Positions 24,109 through 31,925 of a DNA stretch of 64,000 nucleotides are shown here, piece by piece. Source of the stretch: Arthrobacter luteolus NBRC 107841 (GTDB lineage Bacteria > Actinomycetota > Actinomycetes > Actinomycetales > Micrococcaceae); assembly GCF_001552075.1 (NCBI RefSeq), contig NZ_BCQM01000004.1:186001-250000 (forward strand). Direction: 5' to 3'. A program made the position numbers and the translations under genes. The notes beneath the pieces were generated by a model, which worked only from the letters and a program-made list of their open reading frames with translations, made no database searches and was not told the origin of the DNA. The number at the start of each line of letters is the position of its first letter. Positions within the stretch are counted from its first letter, which is position 1.

Positions 24109-25491
24109 CTAGGAATTTCCAGCCGGCTGGGGGTTGCCCAGTTCCTTGAGCGGAGTGAAGGCGGTCTCCCGGGCCGTGGCGATGGCGATGCTGGAGATCG
24201 CCACGCAGGTTACGGCGAACACGGCCACCGGCACCCAGCCGTTGACGCCGTCGCCGGCCAGAAGGGTGGCAATAGCCGGGGCGAACCCGGTGAGGACCAG
24301 GCCGAACTGGTTGCCGATCGCCATGCCCGAGTAGCGGACCGGCGCGGCGAACATTTCGGGGAAGAAGACCGTCCAGACGCCGTTCCAGCAGGAATAGAAC
24401 AGGGACATGTTCAGGAAGCCGAACAGGAAGATCAAGCCAACGTTCTGGTCGCTGATGGCCCAGAAGTATCCGAAGATGGTGATCGAACAGCCCACGGCGC
24501 CGGTCAGCAGAACGGGTTTGCGGCCAAAGCGGTCAGAGAGCATACCGGCCAGGGGGATGGTGAACATGGAGAGTCCTACGGTCACCGCATTAATGGTCAG
24601 CATCACCGCACGGTCCAGGCCAACCTGGGGGCCGGTCGCGTACGCCAGGGCATAGACCGTGAAGATCGTCTGCATCACGGAGTAGAGGCTGATGACAACG
24701 ATCCGCAGGACGTCCCGCCACTGGGTGCGGAGCACAATCGCGGCGGGCGTGCTGGGTTTGGAGGCCTTCTCCTTCGCCGCCTCTTCCTTGACCTCTTCAA
24801 AGGCCGGGGTTTCATCGAGATGGGTCCGGACCCAGTACGCAACGGCCAGGACGACCACGGAAAGCCAGAACGGAATGCGCCAGCCCCAGCTCATCAGGGC
24901 CTCTTCGGGAAGGGATGCGATGGGAATGAAAACGATGGTGGACAGCACCATGCCGGAGGCGTAGCCGGTCATCACGAAGGAGGTGAAGAAGCCGCGGCGG
25001 CCTTCGGGCGAGTGCTCAACTGTCAGGGTTGAGGCACCGGCGGCTTCAGCCCCGGCGGAGAATCCCTGGGCGAGACGGCCGATGACCAGCAGGATGGTGG
25101 CCCACCAGCCAACCTGTTCGTAGGTCGGGAGGAAACCAATCATGAGCGAGGCGACCCCCATGATGACCAGGGTGATCATGAGGGCCTTCTTGCGGCCGAC
25201 CCGGTCGCCGACGTGGCTCATCACGATGCCGCCCAGCGGGCGGGCGAGGTATCCGACGCCGAACGTTGCCATCGAGCCCAGCAGGGCGATAACAGGATCG
25301 CTTCCGGGGAAAAACAGCTTGTTGAAGACCAGCGCGGCGGCGGTGCCGTAGATGAAGAAGTCGTAGTACTCGAGTGTGGAACCGAGGAATGAGGCCAGCG
25401 CAGCCTTGCGGGGTGTCTGGCGCCCCGCGGAATCCGCCGGGCTCTCCGACGGCGGCGTTGCCGTTGCGGTGCTGGGGCCGTTGTGGGCCAT
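24109..25491 (-). CDS. MFS transporter, metabolite:H+ symporter (MHS) family
   Basis: This 460-residue, 12-helix proton symporter is of the MHS type (KgtP, ShiA and ProP relatives). The family signatures are FLGSTLEYYDFFIYG at the first helix, GDRVGRKKAL between helices 2 and 3, and the repeated SDRFGRKPVLL in the second half. The ATG at 25491 follows an AGGAGA site. MHS members carry organic acids such as shikimate, ketoglutarate and dicarboxylates, so the operon substrate is probably acidic. It is the first gene of the operon, preceded by a tandem repeat. Confidence 0.9.
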   Translation of the reverse strand: MAHNGPSTATATPPSESPADSAGRQTPRKAALASFLGSTLEYYDFFIYGTAAALVFNKLFFPGSDPVIALLGSMATFGVGYLARPLGGIVMSHVGDRVGRKKALMITLVIMGVASLMIGFLPTYEQVGWWATILLVIGRLAQGFSAGAEAAGASTLTVEHSPEGRRGFFTSFVMTGYASGMVLSTIVFIPIASLPEEALMSWGWRIPFWLSVVVLAVAYWVRTHLDETPAFEEVKEEAAKEKASKPSTPAAIVLRTQWRDVLRIVVISLYSVMQTIFTVYALAYATGPQVGLDRAVMLTINAVTVGLSMFTIPLAGMLSDRFGRKPVLLTGAVGCSITIFGYFWAISDQNVGLIFLFGFLNMSLFYSCWNGVWTVFFPEMFAAPVRYSGMAIGNQFGLVLTGFAPAIATLLAGDGVNGWVPVAVFAVTCVAISSIAIATARETAFTPLKELGNPQPAGNS

Positions 25492-25573
25492 GGTGTCTCC
25501 TGTCGGGCAGGGCAGGCCAAGGGCATGCCGTGCTAAGCGGGGGGCCGCAGCCGATGGCTGCGGAATTGAAAGG

Positions 25574-25615
25574 GGGACCTGGATCACAACGCTATGGGAC
25601 CTGGGTCACAACGCT
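25574..25615 (-). promoter_or_regulatory. Tandem 20-bp direct repeat upstream of the MHS operon
   Basis: GGGACCTGGATCACAACGCT (25574-25593) recurs at 25596-25615 with one change (A to G). The period is 22 bp, so both copies lie on the same DNA face. They sit about 85-125 bases before the transporter start and 50 bases after the IclR gene stop. The repeat is seen directly; a role as IclR operator is an inference. Confidence 0.65.
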
Positions 25616-25665
25616 TAAATCTTGCCCGTTCAATGGGAACGGGGCTGGCGGGCCGCGCTGCTGGG

Positions 25666-26469
25666 CTAGGCCCGGGCCGTCCGCAGCCAGGGCCGGGAAC
25701 CATAGGGGCGGCGTTCTGCGCCCATGGTGCGGGAGAGTGTTCGCCCGGCGGCGACCAGCACCGGAATGATGAGCTCCGGGGCGTCTTCGGACAGCGGCGT
25801 GACGACGCTGACTGCCCCGATGACCTTATTGGCGGGCCCCAGGACCGGCACGGCATAGGAAACATTGTCTGCGACCAGGACCCCGGCCAGCCGGGCGAAG
25901 CCGCGTTCCCGGATCAGCGCGAGATGCGCCCGGATCCTGGCAGGGTCGGTCTCTGTGGCGGCGGTGGTCTGTTCCAGCTCAGTGGAGAGCATCCGGTTCT
26001 GGACGTCGAGGGGCGCGTGGGCCATCATGGCCAGGCCCGGCGACGTGTTGTGCGCGTCCAGCCGGCCCGCGACCTCGGAGAGGATGACGGCGCTGCCGTG
26101 CTGGTCCAGGCGCTCAACGTAGAGCACCGTGAAGTTCTCGAAGCGGGGAACGGCCAGGGAGACATGCTGGCGCACAGCGGCATGGATGCCTTCCAGGACC
26201 GGCAGCCCCCGCCGGCGGAATTCCTCGACGGGGTTGGACCGGGCTGCCAGTTCCCACATCTTGGCACCGACGCCGAAACGTCCGTCCTTGTCCCGTTCCA
26301 GCAGGCCGGCGGCCAGCAGATCGCTGGCCAGCCTGTGGGCAGTACTGCCGGGAAGACCGGTGGAGCGGGAAAGCTCACTCATGGTCAGCAGCGGAGCGTC
26401 CTTGCTGAACGCACTGAGGATCTTGACGACACGGTCGATCACCGATTCGCCCGACTCTGAGTTCGCCAC
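25666..26469 (-). CDS. IclR family transcriptional regulator
   Basis: This 267-residue regulator has an N-terminal winged helix (VIDRVVKILSAF, then LLTMSELSRSTGLPGSTAHRLASDLLAAGLLERD) and a C-terminal GAF-like effector domain (about 80-250) with VLYVERLDQHGSAVILS and APLDVQNRML. It starts at GTG 26469 with an AAAGGGA site. It precedes the MHS operon on the same strand and is its likely regulator; IclR effectors are usually small organic acids or aromatics. It is separated from the fucose-pathway SDR gene by 46 bases. Confidence 0.92.
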   Translation of the reverse strand: MANSESGESVIDRVVKILSAFSKDAPLLTMSELSRSTGLPGSTAHRLASDLLAAGLLERDKDGRFGVGAKMWELAARSNPVEEFRRRGLPVLEGIHAAVRQHVSLAVPRFENFTVLYVERLDQHGSAVILSEVAGRLDAHNTSPGLAMMAHAPLDVQNRMLSTELEQTTAATETDPARIRAHLALIRERGFARLAGVLVADNVSYAVPVLGPANKVIGAVSVVTPLSEDAPELIIPVLVAAGRTLSRTMGAERRPYGSRPWLRTARA

Positions 26470-26515
26470 GGTGCCGGTCCCTTTCCCTCCGTACGCCAGG
26501 GACCAGCCTAGCGGT

Positions 26516-27301
26516 TCAGGCCGGGGCGGCCGCCGGATCCGGGGTGGCCGCCGGGCGCAGCCGCAGCCCCTGCATCCCGCCGTCGACCGCCAGGGACGTT
26601 CCCGCCGTCGAGCCGGACAATGGGCTGGCCAGATAGGCGACGGCGCCGGCCACCTCATCGGCAGAGACCAGCCGGCCGTGCGGCTGGCGGGCGTCCAGTG
26701 CTGCCCGTTCCGCCGCTGGATCGGCGGCGGCATCCAGCAGCCGGCCGACCCACGGAGTGTCGGCGGTACCCGGATTGACCGCGTTGACGCGGATGCCTTC
26801 GCGCAGGTGGTCGGCCGCCATGGCCAGCGTCAGTGACAGCACTGCGCCTTTGGTCGCGCTGTAGAGGGCCCGCTCCGGCAGCCCTGCCGTTGCGGCGATC
26901 GAGGACGTATTGACGATCACCGCCGCGGAGGAACGCCGCAGCCAGGGCAGTGCGGCCCGGGACACCCGCACCATGCCCAGCACATTCACGTCCCAGACCC
27001 GGTTCCATTCCTCATCGGTGTTGGCCTCGACCGTGCCCTGTGCACCGATTCCCGCGTTGTTGATCACCACGTCCAGCCCGCCGAGCGCCTCCGCGGCCTG
27101 CGCGACGGCGGCGCGCACCGAGGCGTCATCGCTGACATCACAGCGGATCCCCAGATGCGGGCTGCTTCCCGGCGCCGGCGGGTTGAGGTCCAGGACGGCG
27201 ACCTTGGCCCCGAGGCCGGCCAGCCGGCCGGCGACCGCTGCTCCGAGCCCGGAGGCTCCTCCCGTGACGATGGCGGCCAGGCCGGTCATTTCCCCGCTCA
27301 T
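26516..27301 (-). CDS. SDR oxidoreductase, probable 2-keto-3-deoxy-L-fuconate dehydrogenase
   Basis: This is a 261-residue short-chain dehydrogenase with TGGASGLG (13-20), NNAG (81-84), Ser in NTSS and YSATK (Tyr147, Lys151). By context it would oxidise 2-keto-3-deoxy-L-fuconate at C4 with NAD+, the fifth step of the non-phosphorylative L-fucose route. Its ATG overlaps the stop of the fumarylacetoacetase-family gene (ATGA), so the two are translationally coupled. Family membership is certain; the substrate is inferred from neighbours. Confidence 0.88.
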   Translation of the reverse strand: MSGEMTGLAAIVTGGASGLGAAVAGRLAGLGAKVAVLDLNPPAPGSSPHLGIRCDVSDDASVRAAVAQAAEALGGLDVVINNAGIGAQGTVEANTDEEWNRVWDVNVLGMVRVSRAALPWLRRSSAAVIVNTSSIAATAGLPERALYSATKGAVLSLTLAMAADHLREGIRVNAVNPGTADTPWVGRLLDAAADPAAERAALDARQPHGRLVSADEVAGAVAYLASPLSGSTAGTSLAVDGGMQGLRLRPAATPDPAAAPA

Positions 27302-28197
27302 TGGGTATCTCCTGTCTGTGGGTGGTGGCCCGGGACGGCAGCGAAGAACTCCTGCCGCTGGGTTCCCAGGCCGTCGATTTCCAGTTCTGCCAGGTCCCCG
27401 GCCGCCAGGTAGGGAAACCGTCCGGACAGCGCCACACCCTCCGGGGTGCCGGTCAGGATCAGGTCGCCCGGCTCCAGCAGCATGTACTGGCTTACGTGGT
27501 GGACCAGGACGGCAGGGTCGAAGAGCATGTCCGACGTTTTGGAATCCTGCCGCACCTGGCCGTTGATCCGGCTGCGGATGCCCAGTGCCGACGGGTCCAG
27601 CTCATCGGCGGGTACCAGCCACGGGCCCACCGGGGTTGAGGCCGGCAGGGATTTTCCCTTGGTCCACTGGCCGGCGTCGCCGGGAATCTGATAGGCGCGC
27701 TCTGAGAGGTCGTTGGCCACCGTGTACCCGGCGATGACCCCGGCGGCGTCCTGCGGCGAGGCGAGGTAAACGGTCGGGCGGCCGATCACGATTCCCAGTT
27801 CCACCTCCCAGTCGTATTTCCGGGCGCCCGGGGGGATGGGGGCGGGATCGTAGGGCCCGGCGATGGTGTTGGCCGGTTTGAGGAACACCACCGGGATGCG
27901 CGGTGGTTCGGCACCGGACTCGGCAGCATGGGCGGCGTAGTTCATGCCGATGCAGATGATGGAGCCGGGCCGGGCGATCGGTGCCCCGATCCGCAGGTTT
28001 CCGGGATCCGCAAGCTCCGGGAGGGTGCCGGCAGCCAGGGCGCGGCGGGTGGCTTCGATTCCGCCCGCGGCGAGGAATGCGCCGTCGACGTCCGCAGTCA
28101 GCGGGTCCAGGTCATAGGTTCGCTCGATGCCGCCGGAGTCGGCCGCCAGGACGGCCGGGCGCTCACTGCCAGCGGGACCTAACCGTACAAACTTCAT
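27298..28197 (-). CDS. Fumarylacetoacetate hydrolase family protein, probable 2,4-diketo-3-deoxy-L-fuconate hydrolase
   Basis: The 299-residue enzyme has an N-terminal extension (1-70) and the FAH catalytic domain: CIGMNYAAHAAE, metal ligands Glu131/Glu133 in DWEVELGIVIG, Asp163 in ANDLSER, and the closing GDLILTGTPEG. By analogy with the Xanthomonas-type pathway it would cleave 2,4-diketo-3-deoxy-L-fuconate to pyruvate and L-lactate. The ATG at 28197 has an AAGGA site. It is divergent from the fuconate dehydratase gene across a shared regulatory region. Confidence 0.9.
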   Translation of the reverse strand: MKFVRLGPAGSERPAVLAADSGGIERTYDLDPLTADVDGAFLAAGGIEATRRALAAGTLPELADPGNLRIGAPIARPGSIICIGMNYAAHAAESGAEPPRIPVVFLKPANTIAGPYDPAPIPPGARKYDWEVELGIVIGRPTVYLASPQDAAGVIAGYTVANDLSERAYQIPGDAGQWTKGKSLPASTPVGPWLVPADELDPSALGIRSRINGQVRQDSKTSDMLFDPAVLVHHVSQYMLLEPGDLILTGTPEGVALSGRFPYLAAGDLAELEIDGLGTQRQEFFAAVPGHHPQTGDTQ

Positions 28198-28267
28198 TGC
28201 TGTGTCCTTGCCTCGTTGCCGTTACGGAGCCCCGCAGGCAACCGAGCTCAACGGCACCATACGGAGT

Positions 28268-28350
28268 GAACATCCGAACTATCTGGGGTTCTGGGTCCAG
28301 AGTCTACGGGAAAATCAATGATTGACAACATAGACATCCGATGTTTAGGG
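28268..28350. promoter_or_regulatory. Divergent fucose promoter with ACATCCGA operators
   Basis: The perfect palindrome ACATC-C-GATGT (28334-28344) lies inside the 17-base spacer between TTGACA (28322-28327) and a weak TTAGGG -10 (28345-28350) reading toward the dehydratase gene. A second copy, AACATCCGAAC, is at 28269-28279 nearer the divergent hydrolase gene. The same core occurs before the FadR-type regulator gene at about 36361. Placement within the promoter predicts repression by steric block. Confidence 0.6.
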
Positions 28351-28396
28351 TCGGTGAAGCGTCAACCAGTTACCACCGAACACGGGAGAGCCGAAC

Positions 28397-29719
28397 GTGA
28401 GCACCATTACCGCCGTCGAGACCAGCGACGTCCGCTTTCCGACCTCCGTGGAGCTGGACGGATCGGACGCCATGAACCCCGATCCCGACTATTCCGCTGC
28501 CTATCTGGTGATCCGGACTGACAGCTCCGACGGACTGGAGGGGCACGGCTTTGTGTTCACCATCGGGCGCGGCAACGAGGTGGAGGCGGCCGCAATCCAG
28601 GCCCTCGCCGGCCACCTGCTGGGGCAGAACTGCGAGGAACTGCTCGCGGATATGGGCGGCACCTGGAAGATGATGGTCCACGATTCGCAGCTGCGCTGGC
28701 TGGGACCTGAAAAGGGCGTGATGCACATGGCCATCGGCGCTGTGGTGAATGCTCTCTGGGACCTCAAGGCCAAGCGGGCAGGCCTTCCCCTGTGGCAGCT
28801 CCTGGCGCGGATGAGCCCGGAGGAAATTGTTGCCCTGGTGGATTTCCGCTATCTCAGCGACGCACTCACCCCGGAGGAAGCGCTGGCCATCCTGCACCGG
28901 GCGGCACCCGGCCGGCAGGAGCGGGAAACCACGCTCCTGGCCGAGGGATACCCCGGTTACACCACCACGCCGGGTTGGCTGGGCTACTCGGACGAACGGT
29001 TGATCCGGCTTTCCGGTGAGGCCGTCCAGGACGGCTTCGGGCAGATCAAGCTCAAGGTCGGTGCGGACCTCGACGACGACATCCGCCGGCTCCGCGCTGC
29101 CCGGGCCGCCGTGGGGCCCGATGTCCGGATCGCAGTGGACGCGAACCAGCGCTGGGACGTGGACACCGCCGTCGACTGGATCCGGCAGCTGGCCCCCTTC
29201 GATTTGGCCTGGGTGGAAGAACCCACCAGCCCGGACGACGTCCTGGGCCACGCAGCCATCGCCCGGGCCATCGCCCCGGTCCGGGTGGCCACCGGCGAGC
29301 ACGTGGCCAACCGGGTGGTCTTCAAGCAGATGCTGCAGGCCGGATCGCTGCAGGTCCTGCAGATCGACGCCGCCCGCGTGGCCGGGGTCAATGAGAACGT
29401 TGCCATCCTGCTCCTGGCCGCTAAATTCGGGGTCCCGGTCTGCCCGCATGCCGGCGGGGTCGGGCTCTGCGAAGCGGTGCAGCACCTGTCCATGTTCGAC
29501 TTCGTGGCCGTCTCCGGAGAGAAGGAAGACCGGGTCATTGAGTATGTGGACCACCTCCACGAGCACTTTGTGACGCCCGTCGATGTCCGCGAAGGCCGGT
29601 ACTGGGCCCCGCTTGCTCCCGGCGGCGGGTCCCAGATGCTCGCAGCGACGCTGCAAACGTACGCTTTTCCGGACGGACCGGCCTGGACCGCCGGAATCGA
29701 ACAGGAGATGGCGCACTGA
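28397..29719 (+). CDS. L-fuconate dehydratase (enolase superfamily)
   Basis: This 440-residue enzyme would dehydrate L-fuconate to 2-keto-3-deoxy-L-fuconate. The mandelate-racemase-type features are present: the KxK base motif IKLKVG (about 216-221), metal ligands in [20 protein letters not shown] and ATGEHV, and the general-acid loop [11 protein letters not shown]. The segment [16 protein letters not shown] is characteristic of the fuconate dehydratase subgroup rather than rhamnonate dehydratases. It starts at GTG with a GGGAGAG site. It heads a seven- to eight-gene operon. Confidence 0.92.
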   Translation: MSTITAVETSDVRFPTSVELDGSDAMNPDPDYSAAYLVIRTDSSDGLEGHGFVFTIGRGNEVEAAAIQALAGHLLGQNCEELLADMGGTWKMMVHDSQLRWLGPEKGVMHMAIGAVVNALWDLKAKRAGLPLWQLLARMSPEEIVALVDFRYLSDALTPEEALAILHRAAPGRQERETTLLAEGYPGYTTTPGWLGYSDERLIRLSGEAVQDGFGQIKLKVGADLDDDIRRLRAARAAVGPDVRIAVDANQRWDVDTAVDWIRQLAPFDLAWVEEPTSPDDVLGHAAIARAIAPVRVATGEHVANRVVFKQMLQAGSLQVLQIDAARVAGVNENVAILLLAAKFGVPVCPHAGGVGLCEAVQHLSMFDFVAVSGEKEDRVIEYVDHLHEHFVTPVDVREGRYWAPLAPGGGSQMLAATLQTYAFPDGPAWTAGIEQEMAH

Positions 29720-29720
29720 C

Positions 29721-30032
29721 ATGGAACGCATCGCACTGCACACCCGGCTAAAGCCGGGACGGGAAGCGGAGTACGACGCCGTGCACGCCCGGATCCCGGC
29801 GAACCTGGACGCCGCCCTGCGCGAGGCAGGGGTTTCCAGCTGGCGGATCTGGCGCAGCGGACTGGACCTCTTCCATGTAGTGGAAGCCGATGACTACGCC
29901 GCCATGCGCCGGTTCCTCGCCTCCCACCCGGCCAACCTGCCCTGGCAGGCCCAGATGGCGGAACTGCTGGACGTGCAGGACGACTACTCCGGAACCGGCC
30001 GGGGCATCAACCAGGTGTGGGAGCTGCCATGA
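29721..30032 (+). CDS. L-rhamnose mutarotase family protein, probable L-fucose mutarotase
   Basis: The 103-residue protein matches the RhaM/DUF718 dimeric alpha/beta-barrel mutarotases. It opens with RIALHTRLKPGREAEYDAVH, has WRIWRSGLDLFHVVEADDY in the middle, and ends with the C-terminal MAELLD and W residues. It would equilibrate alpha and beta anomers of L-fucose before dehydrogenation. It starts one base after the dehydratase stop, and its stop overlaps the next start as ATGA. Confidence 0.9.
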   Translation: MERIALHTRLKPGREAEYDAVHARIPANLDAALREAGVSSWRIWRSGLDLFHVVEADDYAAMRRFLASHPANLPWQAQMAELLDVQDDYSGTGRGINQVWELP

Positions 30033-30991
30033 CCACCGCAGAGGTGGGGCCGCTCGGGTTCGGGTGCGCCAGCATCGGCAATCTCTACCGGGAAATGTCC
30101 GACGCCGACGCCGCCGAAACGCTGCAGGCAGCCTGGGACGGCGGCAGCCGGTACTTCGACACTGCGCCGCACTATGGGCTGGGCCTGTCCGAGGAGCGGC
30201 TGGGCCGGTTCCTGGCGGACCGCCCGCGGGACGGTTTCCTGGTCTCCACCAAGGTGGGCCGCCTGCTGGTGGAGAACCCGGAGTTTTCCGCCGGCCAGAA
30301 GGACGACGAGGGCTTCGCCGTGCCGGCCACGCTCAAGCGGCAGTGGGATCCCAGCGAAGCGGGCATCCGCCGGTCGCTGGAAGACTCCCTGACCCGGCTG
30401 GGCCTGGCGCGGGCGGACATTGTCTTCCTGCACGACCCCGATGCCTACGATCTGGCGGCCGGGATCGAACAGGGGCTGCCGGTACTGGAAAAGCTGCGCG
30501 CCGAAGGAACCGTGGACGCGGTCGGCGTCGGCGCGAACTCCGCCGAGACCCTGCTGGCCTGCATCGAAGCTGCCGAGCTGGACTACATCATGCTTTCCGG
30601 CTGCTATACGCTGCTGGATCAGCCCGCCGCGCGCGAACTGCTGCCCAAATGCCTGGCAAAGGGCGTGAAGGTCATCAACGTAGGCGTCTACAGCACCGGC
30701 ATCCTCGCCCAGCCGCAGGTCCCGGCGCAGGCACACTACAAGTACGCCCCGGCGTCCGCGGAGGTGCGGGCCAAGGCCGCGCAGATCGCCGCTGTCTGCG
30801 GGCGTTTCGGCACCGATCTGCCCACCGCCGCACTGCACTTCAGCCTGCGGCATCCGGCCGTGGCGGCCGTCGTCACCGGAGCCTCCAGCGCAGCCCAGGC
30901 CGCACAGAACGCGGCCCGCCTCCAGGCCGGGGTTCCCGAAGAGCTGTGGACGGCGCTCGCCGCAGAGGAGCTGATTCCGTATGACTCGTGA
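30029..30991 (+). CDS. Aldo/keto reductase, probable L-fucose dehydrogenase
   Basis: The 320-residue reductase resembles the D-threo-aldose 1-dehydrogenase/L-fucose dehydrogenase branch. The opening is LGFGCASIGNLYREMSD, with Asp and Tyr in YFDTAPHYGLGLSEE, Lys in VSTKVGRLL and His in FLHDPDAYD. It would oxidise the anomeric carbon of L-fucose to the lactone using NAD(P)+. The ATG overlaps the mutarotase stop by four bases, and the gene end overlaps the lactonase start by eleven. Confidence 0.87.
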   Translation: MTTAEVGPLGFGCASIGNLYREMSDADAAETLQAAWDGGSRYFDTAPHYGLGLSEERLGRFLADRPRDGFLVSTKVGRLLVENPEFSAGQKDDEGFAVPATLKRQWDPSEAGIRRSLEDSLTRLGLARADIVFLHDPDAYDLAAGIEQGLPVLEKLRAEGTVDAVGVGANSAETLLACIEAAELDYIMLSGCYTLLDQPAARELLPKCLAKGVKVINVGVYSTGILAQPQVPAQAHYKYAPASAEVRAKAAQIAAVCGRFGTDLPTAALHFSLRHPAVAAVVTGASSAAQAAQNAARLQAGVPEELWTALAAEELIPYDS

Positions 30992-31925
30992 GAACGGAAC
31001 CGGGGCCGTCACCCACCGCCTCGACGCGCATCCCGCCCCGCGCCTCGACGCGCACCTTCACCTGTGGGACCTTTCCGCCGGTGGATACCGCTGGCTGGAA
31101 CAGGCCGAGCCGGAACTTCGCCGCAGTTTCCTCCCCGGCGAAGCGGGGCAGCTGCTGGACGCCGCCGGAATCGACGGAGCCGTGCTGGTGCAGGCCGAAG
31201 ACAGCCTCCGGGACACCGCCTACCTGCTCTCGGTGGCTGCCCGGCACAGCTTCGTGCGGGGCGTCGTCGGCTGGATCCAGCTGGACACTCCCGCTGCCGC
31301 AGCCGAACAGCTGGGCGACTGGAGCCAGGACTCCGCATTTGTGGGTATCCGGCACCTGGTCCATGATGATCCGCGCCCGGACTTCCTGCAGCTGCCCGCC
31401 GTCCGGGCTTCACTCTGCCTTGTGGCCGAGGCCGGGTTTTCCTTCGACATTCCGGATGCCTTTCCCGGGCACCTGGACCAGGCTTCGCAGCTGGCAGCCG
31501 CGCTGCCCGGGCTGCGAATCGTCGTCGACCATCTGGGTAAACCGCCCCGCGGAGCCGGGGCCGAGCGGGAGGACCGCTGGGAGCGGCAGCTGAGGCAGGC
31601 CGCGGAGCTGCCCAACATCACCGCCAAGGTTTCGGGACTGCGTACCTCCGGCGCCGGCTACACCATCGAGGAGCTGCGCCGGACGTGGGAGATTGCCCTG
31701 GACGCTTTTGGCCCCGAACGGCTGCTTTATGGCGGGGACTGGCCGGTCAGCGGTCCGGACCGGTACGGCGAAACACTGAACGTGATCGAGGCACTGGCCG
31801 CAGAGCTGTCCCCGGCCGAACATGCAGCCCTCATGGGCGGCAACGCCGCCCGGATCTACCGGCTGCCGGCGGCGGAAACCCGGCGTGAATCAGGGCATGA
31901 GATGAAAGCAGGCAGCCATGAGTGA
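30981..31925 (+). CDS. Amidohydrolase family protein, probable L-fuconolactonase
   Basis: This 314-residue enzyme belongs to the COG3618 amidohydrolases that hydrolyse sugar lactones. It shows RLDAHLHLWD with metal-binding His25 and His27, GVVGWIQLD, VGIRHLVHDDP, VVDHLGKPP and the C-terminal Asp in LLYGGDWPVS. Its product would be L-fuconate, the substrate of the dehydratase three genes earlier. Overlaps with both neighbours (11 and 8 bases) support one tightly coupled transcript. Confidence 0.9.
   Translation: MTRENGTGAVTHRLDAHPAPRLDAHLHLWDLSAGGYRWLEQAEPELRRSFLPGEAGQLLDAAGIDGAVLVQAEDSLRDTAYLLSVAARHSFVRGVVGWIQLDTPAAAAEQLGDWSQDSAFVGIRHLVHDDPRPDFLQLPAVRASLCLVAEAGFSFDIPDAFPGHLDQASQLAAALPGLRIVVDHLGKPPRGAGAEREDRWERQLRQAAELPNITAKVSGLRTSGAGYTIEELRRTWEIALDAFGPERLLYGGDWPVSGPDRYGETLNVIEALAAELSPAEHAALMGGNAARIYRLPAAETRRESGHEMKAGSHE

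Noticed and set aside
17242-25491. Reading the operon as a standard quinate/shikimate or C-glycoside cluster
   Set aside because: Key genes (dehydroquinate dehydratase, quinate dehydrogenase, a GMC glycoside oxidase or paired deglycosidase subunits) are missing.
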